From Sporosarcina limicola (GTDB lineage: Bacteria; Bacillota; Bacilli; Bacillales_A; Planococcaceae), in the NCBI RefSeq assembly GCF_014873855.1, contig NZ_JADBEL010000001.1, forward strand, positions 1 to 64,000: a stretch of DNA of 64,000 nucleotides, read 5' to 3'. Every line of letters starts with the position of its first letter. Position 1 is the first letter of the stretch. A program made the translations under genes and the position numbers. A model generated the notes under the pieces. That model did not search any database. It was not told where the DNA came from and saw only the letters and a list, made by a program, of their open reading frames with translations. Below are positions 60,000 to 64,000 of the stretch, one piece after another.

Positions 60000-61523
60000 A
60001 TGTACAAACAATCTATCTTGTTGAATGGACAGCAACTAAGTATCGAAGATGTTCATAAAGTTGCTGTTCTAAAAGTAAATGTAGAAATTTGTCCGCAAGC
60101 ATTATCCAAAGTAAAGGAAGCTAGAAAGGTAATATTGGAAATGTTGGATAGCGATATCCCGATTTATGGCTTTAACAGAGGGGTCGGAGCAAATAAGGAT
60201 CGGGAAATCGAACCAACCTTCTATGAGGAATATAATAGGAATTTAATTCTTTCACACAGCGCTGGTGTGGGACCAGAAGCCAGTGAGGCCGTTGTAAGAG
60301 CGACAATGTTAGCAAGGTTAAATACATTATTACTTGGTTGTACAGGAATTCAGCCTGAAATAGTAATGATGTACAAGGAATTCTTGAATAAGGAAATACA
60401 TCCCGTCGTTCCTGAAAGAGGTTCAGTAGGCGTTGGCGACATTACATGTCTTTCCCATATCGGGCTTGCCATGATTGGTGAAGGAGAAGTCCATTATAAA
60501 GCCGAAAAAAAGACAGCAGCCGAGGCGTTGAAAAAGGCCAGATTACAACCAATAAAATTAGGACCCAAAGACGGCTTAGCCATTGTGAGTTCCAACGCAC
60601 TTGCAGCCGGAAAAGGGGCACTCGTTCTAAAAGAGGTAACCGATATTCTTGAGATGGCTGAAATTATTTACTCCTTATCACTTGAAGGGCTTAATGGAAA
60701 TGTAAGTCCACTAGATAAAGGTGCCTATAAAGTAAGACCTTTTCCAGGGCAAGAAGTAAGCGCTTCGAATGTTCGTAAATACTTGCAAAATAGCTATCTA
60801 TGGCAATCCAACCAAACTAAAGCACTTCAAGATCCCCTCTGCTTCAGGGATGCCTGTCAAGTTCACGGAACAGTTCGTGATTCTTTAGAATACGTATCGA
60901 ACTATATGAATTTGCAGTTAAACTCATCTGATGATAATCCCTGTCTATTATTTGAAGAGAAGCGGATTATTGCATGTTCTAATTATGAAGTTCTTACATG
61001 GGTGCTCGGTTTTGAAATGTTAGGCAATGCATTAAATCATCTTGCTAAGATCGCTTGCTATCGGACCATTAAACTTTCTACACCTTCTTTTACCGGCTTG
61101 CCAAGGTTTTTATCCCCCAGTAAAGAAACGATAGCATTCGGAACGATTCAAAAGACATTTACTTCTTTGGCAAATGAAATTAGACATTTGTCGAATCCAT
61201 CATCTTCAGATTACTTTTCATTAGCTGAAGATATTGAAGATCATGCAAGCAATTCTATGCATGTCGTAACAAAAACAGCAACAATCATTGATAATCTCTA
61301 TTATATTTTAGGAATTGAGGCGATGCACGCCGCTCAGGCTATTGATTTGAGAAGAGAGAATAATTTAGGTGTTGGGACTGCTACAGCATATACTCTTTTC
61401 CGGTCAAAAGTACCTTTCTTGGATAAAGACAGGAACCTTTCGATAGATATTAACGAAGCCTACAAGCTTTTGAAATCCGGGGAACTTCTAGAAAAGGTTA
61501 AGCTAGCAACAAATAAAGGTTAA
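60000..61523 (+). CDS. MIO-less aromatic amino acid lyase homologue, probable ergothionase-type trimethylamine lyase
   Basis: A 507-residue member of the histidine/phenylalanine ammonia-lyase fold. Tyr56 in IYGFNRGVGANK, Asn199 in VSSNALAAG, FRDACQVHG and NSSDDNPCLL are kept. But the segment that in HutH reads GSVGASGDL is GSVGVGDIT at 141-149: the Ala-Ser-Gly that cyclises to the MIO cofactor is absent, one residue being deleted. The DNA there (GGC GTT GGC GAC) is unambiguous. Ergothionase lacks MIO because trimethylamine is already a good leaving group. GGAGG lies eight bases before the ATG at 60000; the frame extends to 59964 without one. Confidence 0.85.
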   Translation: MYKQSILLNGQQLSIEDVHKVAVLKVNVEICPQALSKVKEARKVILEMLDSDIPIYGFNRGVGANKDREIEPTFYEEYNRNLILSHSAGVGPEASEAVVRATMLARLNTLLLGCTGIQPEIVMMYKEFLNKEIHPVVPERGSVGVGDITCLSHIGLAMIGEGEVHYKAEKKTAAEALKKARLQPIKLGPKDGLAIVSSNALAAGKGALVLKEVTDILEMAEIIYSLSLEGLNGNVSPLDKGAYKVRPFPGQEVSASNVRKYLQNSYLWQSNQTKALQDPLCFRDACQVHGTVRDSLEYVSNYMNLQLNSSDDNPCLLFEEKRIIACSNYEVLTWVLGFEMLGNALNHLAKIACYRTIKLSTPSFTGLPRFLSPSKETIAFGTIQKTFTSLANEIRHLSNPSSSDYFSLAEDIEDHASNSMHVVTKTATIIDNLYYILGIEAMHAAQAIDLRRENNLGVGTATAYTLFRSKVPFLDKDRNLSIDINEAYKLLKSGELLEKVKLATNKG

Positions 61524-61607
61524 GTGAATTGTTTAAGTAATAAACTTCGACGATCCAGTCAATAGATATAGATGTCCACGATACGTAGACTTGTTAGGAG
61601 GATTTAT

Positions 61608-62963
61608 ATGTACGATTCCATAACGATTAAAGGAAACATTGTTTTACCAACCGAGGTTCTATTTGATTCTTATTTAACGATAAGTAACGGAAAGATCACA
61701 TCCATTTCCAAAGAAAAACAGGATGACTCCGAGATTATCGATGCTACCAATCAGTATATTCTACCCGGAGCAATCGATGCGCATGTTCATTGTTATAGTT
61801 CAATGTTAGAGGGATTTTCCAATGCGACCAAGTCGGCTGCTGCCGGCGGGGTAACAACAATCATTGAAATGCCTTATGATGCAGATAAATTAATTTGTAC
61901 GCAAGCTCTTTTTGAAGAGAAAAAAATACTTTTGGAGCAAGAAGCTGTTGTTGATGTCGCAATGCTTGCAACAATTGCACCTAAAGATGGTCTATATCAA
62001 ATTCCTTTACTTGCGGAATCCGGAGCATGTGGTTTTAAAGTATCCTTATTCAATACGGATTCGGTCCGCTTTCCGAAGATTGACGAAGGCGAATTATATG
62101 AAGCATTTAAAGAAATTGAGAAAACGGGTAGGCCTGTTGGGGTCCATGCAGAAACGGACTCAATTGTAAGGAAATTTATCGATAACTATGCAGATGAGGG
62201 TGAAAATAATCCATCCGCTCATTGTAAAAGTAGACCAAAAGTTGCCGAGTCAACCGCTGCACTCACTGTAATGGAACTGGCACATTATACAAATGCAAAG
62301 CTTCACTTATATCATTGTACATTCCCGCGTATATTTGATTTGGTAGATTACTACAAAAGCCAAGGGACGAACGTAACAGCTGAAACATGCACACATTATT
62401 TAACCTTGTGTGAAGATGATATGGAGAGGCTGAAGGCAAAGGGTAAAATAAATCCGCCTTTGCGTTCAGCAAAAGACATGGTTGACTTGTGGGAATTATT
62501 ACGACACGATCGAATTGATATGGTCACATCTGATCATGCACCTTGGACAATTGACAAGAAACAAGCAACTGATATATTCAGTAATTCCTCAGGTGCACCA
62601 GGTGTAGAGGTGCTACTTCCCATTTTGTATAGTGAAGGCGTAGCAAAAGGGAGAATATCGATCGTACAACTGGTTAAGGTGCTAAGCGACAACCCTGCAA
62701 AACATTTTGGTTTAGGACATAGAAAAGGGAAAATTGAAGTTGGATATGATGCAGATATAGTCATTTTGGATCCCAATGAAAAATGGATTTTAGATGAAAC
62801 GAAAATGTACTCTACTGCCAGATGGAGTCCATATGAGGGTATGGCAATGCAAGGGAAAGTAAAACGGACTTTTGTTAGAGGGAAAGAAGTATACAATGGA
62901 AAAGTGATTGGTCAGCTTGGTGACGGAATATTTATTAATGCTATTCATGGAAGTGAATTATGA
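61608..62963 (+). CDS. Hydantoinase/dihydropyrimidinase-type cyclic amidohydrolase
   Basis: A 451-residue zinc amidohydrolase. The metal site is complete: H59 and H61 in DAHVHC, the Lys144 to be carbamylated in GACGFKVSLF, H180 in GVHAET, the His of HLYHCTFP and Asp of TSDHAPW. It resembles allantoinase, dihydroorotase and D-hydantoinase. In this cluster the expected reaction is ring opening of hydantoin-5-propionate to N-carbamoyl-glutamate. AGGAGG precedes the ATG at 61608; the extension to 61572 is unsupported. It overlaps the next gene by ATGA. Confidence 0.88.
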   Translation: MYDSITIKGNIVLPTEVLFDSYLTISNGKITSISKEKQDDSEIIDATNQYILPGAIDAHVHCYSSMLEGFSNATKSAAAGGVTTIIEMPYDADKLICTQALFEEKKILLEQEAVVDVAMLATIAPKDGLYQIPLLAESGACGFKVSLFNTDSVRFPKIDEGELYEAFKEIEKTGRPVGVHAETDSIVRKFIDNYADEGENNPSAHCKSRPKVAESTAALTVMELAHYTNAKLHLYHCTFPRIFDLVDYYKSQGTNVTAETCTHYLTLCEDDMERLKAKGKINPPLRSAKDMVDLWELLRHDRIDMVTSDHAPWTIDKKQATDIFSNSSGAPGVEVLLPILYSEGVAKGRISIVQLVKVLSDNPAKHFGLGHRKGKIEVGYDADIVILDPNEKWILDETKMYSTARWSPYEGMAMQGKVKRTFVRGKEVYNGKVIGQLGDGIFINAIHGSEL

Positions 62964-64000
62964 CGATGACCCATTACTTTGACTTAAATACTGATAGAAT
63001 TCAAAATGACATTTTGACCCTTGCAGGAATGATTAATGAGGAAGCGGAAGGTTACACCCGCAGGCCTTTCACAAAATGGTACGCACAAAGTAGAGCTTGG
63101 TTAGCGGAAGAAATGAGAAAATGTGGATTGGCAGTTCAGATAGATGCTTCTTCAAATCTAATTGGTCGACTTGAAGGGATAAACAAAAGTTTGCCTCCGC
63201 TCATGATTGGATCGCATACAGATACAGTAACAGGCGGTGGTAGATTTGATGGTATCATCGGTGTCTTGGCCGGTATTGAGATTGTTAGACAATTAAGTGA
63301 AAAAAACATGGCGCTAGATCACACTCTACTAATTGTAGATTTCACTGCCGAGGAACCAAGTGAATTCGGGATTTCCACGATTGGTAGTAGGGGTATGGTT
63401 AATAATCTATCTACAGAGATGTTAAGCCGAAAGGACCCCGACGGATTAGTGCTAAGTGAAGGAATAAAGCTTGCCGGAGGAAGACCTAAAGACATTCCAG
63501 TAGAAGCATTACAAAAGGGAGACCTCTCTTTGTATTTGGAATTGCATATTGAGCAAGGACCCGTTTTGGAGCAAACGAACACTGATTTAGGTATTGTGAC
63601 TGGAATTGTTGGAATACAACGCTATCGTATTGAAGTTGTCGGCCAAGCAAATCACGCTGGAACAACACCTATGAATATGCGTTTTGACGCGTTAACTGCG
63701 GCCTCAACACTACTATTGGCGATTGAAAGTATAGCCAACCAGCAATATGAAGAACTTGTCGTCGGGACTGTAGGTAGACTATTTAATGAGCCCAATGGAT
63801 CGAATGTCATTCCTGGCAGAGTTATTTTCGATGTCGAATTGCGTTCGTTAAGTACGAATGCTGTGGATCAAATGGTGAATCAAATAAAAGAAGAAATCAC
63901 AATTGTCGAAAGCAATAGAAGTGTGAACATTGTAATGGATAAGCTATCGCAGTCGGATCCAATCATTGTTGATCAAGAAGTAGTTAATGGTATTGAAAAA
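62960..64000 (+). CDS. M20-family N-carbamoyl-L-amino acid hydrolase (cut by window end)
   Basis: The frame is open from ATG at 62960 (ATGA overlap with the hydantoinase gene) to the window end, 347 residues seen. The binuclear-metal motifs are present: GSHTDTVTGGGRFDGIIG (His and Asp), DFTAEEPSEFG (Glu pair), LELHIEQGPVLEQ and the dimer-interface GQANHAGTTPM. This is the HyuC/AllC/beta-ureidopropionase group. Expected reaction here: N-carbamoyl-L-glutamate to L-glutamate, CO2 and ammonia. The C-terminal catalytic His lies beyond the window. A second ATG at 62966 is possible. Confidence 0.9.
   Translation, partial: MTMTHYFDLNTDRIQNDILTLAGMINEEAEGYTRRPFTKWYAQSRAWLAEEMRKCGLAVQIDASSNLIGRLEGINKSLPPLMIGSHTDTVTGGGRFDGIIGVLAGIEIVRQLSEKNMALDHTLLIVDFTAEEPSEFGISTIGSRGMVNNLSTEMLSRKDPDGLVLSEGIKLAGGRPKDIPVEALQKGDLSLYLELHIEQGPVLEQTNTDLGIVTGIVGIQRYRIEVVGQANHAGTTPMNMRFDALTAASTLLLAIESIANQQYEELVVGTVGRLFNEPNGSNVIPGRVIFDVELRSLSTNAVDQMVNQIKEEITIVESNRSVNIVMDKLSQSDPIIVDQEVVNGIEK

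Noticed and set aside
60000..61523. Ordinary histidine ammonia-lyase (hutH) and a standard hut operon
   Set aside because: The MIO triad is missing, hutI and hutG are absent, and hydantoinase, carbamoylase and DUF917 genes occupy their place.

Overview
The window looks like a chromosomal segment of a moderately low-GC, endospore-forming member of the Bacillales, most likely Planococcaceae (Sporosarcina-like). The pointers are the germination pair cwlJ-gerQ, a ywdK / ywdI / ung neighbourhood laid out as around B. subtilis gerQ, bacillithiol deacetylase bshB2, a SigW-type promoter ahead of nfeD-floT, and Gram-positive ribosome binding sites with frequent TTG/GTG starts. No rRNA, tRNA, phage or CRISPR array was seen.

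Layout. 0-0.5 kb: right end of an ISL3-type insertion sequence that truncates a small gene. 0.6-6.5 kb: spore and DNA-repair housekeeping (cwlJ, gerQ, ywdK, ywdI, a CxxC mini-protein, ung, pdxK). 7-25.7 kb: metabolism and transport (yojF-bshB2, a YjiH-type carrier, tdh, kbl, topB, putP, an acyl-CoA ligase, nitroreductase, methyltransferase). 26-30.7 kb: branched-chain amino acid ABC importer livJHMGF. 31.3-37.8 kb: oligopeptide importer oppBCDFA with a translationally coupled cyclophilin. 38.2-40 kb: a HepT/MntA toxin-antitoxin pair coupled to a Dph6-like ATPase. 40.1-41.5 kb: ECF sigma factor and RsiV-like anti-sigma. 41.8-47 kb: fumC surrounded by decayed genes (HIT, Nudix, FtsX permease). 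47.1-51.2 kb: floT/nfeD and a Pit phosphate transporter. 51.3-53.9 kb: cold-shock protein and MMPL exporter.

The most interesting locus is 54.2-64.0 kb: an IclR regulator followed by a urocanase-like hydratase, a DUF917 (thiohydantoin desulfurase family) protein, a BCCT betaine carrier, a histidine-ammonia-lyase homologue that lacks the Ala-Ser-Gly triad forming the MIO cofactor, a hydantoinase-type amidohydrolase and an M20 carbamoylase cut by the window end. Together these match, step for step, a pathway taking ergothioneine (or S-methylergothioneine) through thiourocanate, a thiohydantoin propionate, hydantoin-5-propionate and N-carbamoyl-glutamate to glutamate, with loss of trimethylamine and sulfur. 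The pathway assignment is inference from family logic and active-site residues.

A second unusual layer is a set of intergenic tandem arrays built from 19-21 bp units. Two distant loci (6.5 and 11.6 kb) share a core (GCCATGACAGTT) and an exact 21/21/19 bp spacing; two others (25.7 and 41.6 kb) share a different core (ATCGGTCGCTT) and an exact 21/20 bp spacing. Looser arrays sit at 3.1 and 51.6 kb. They lie in gaps beside gene 3' ends, are not coding, and repeat at close to two helical turns.
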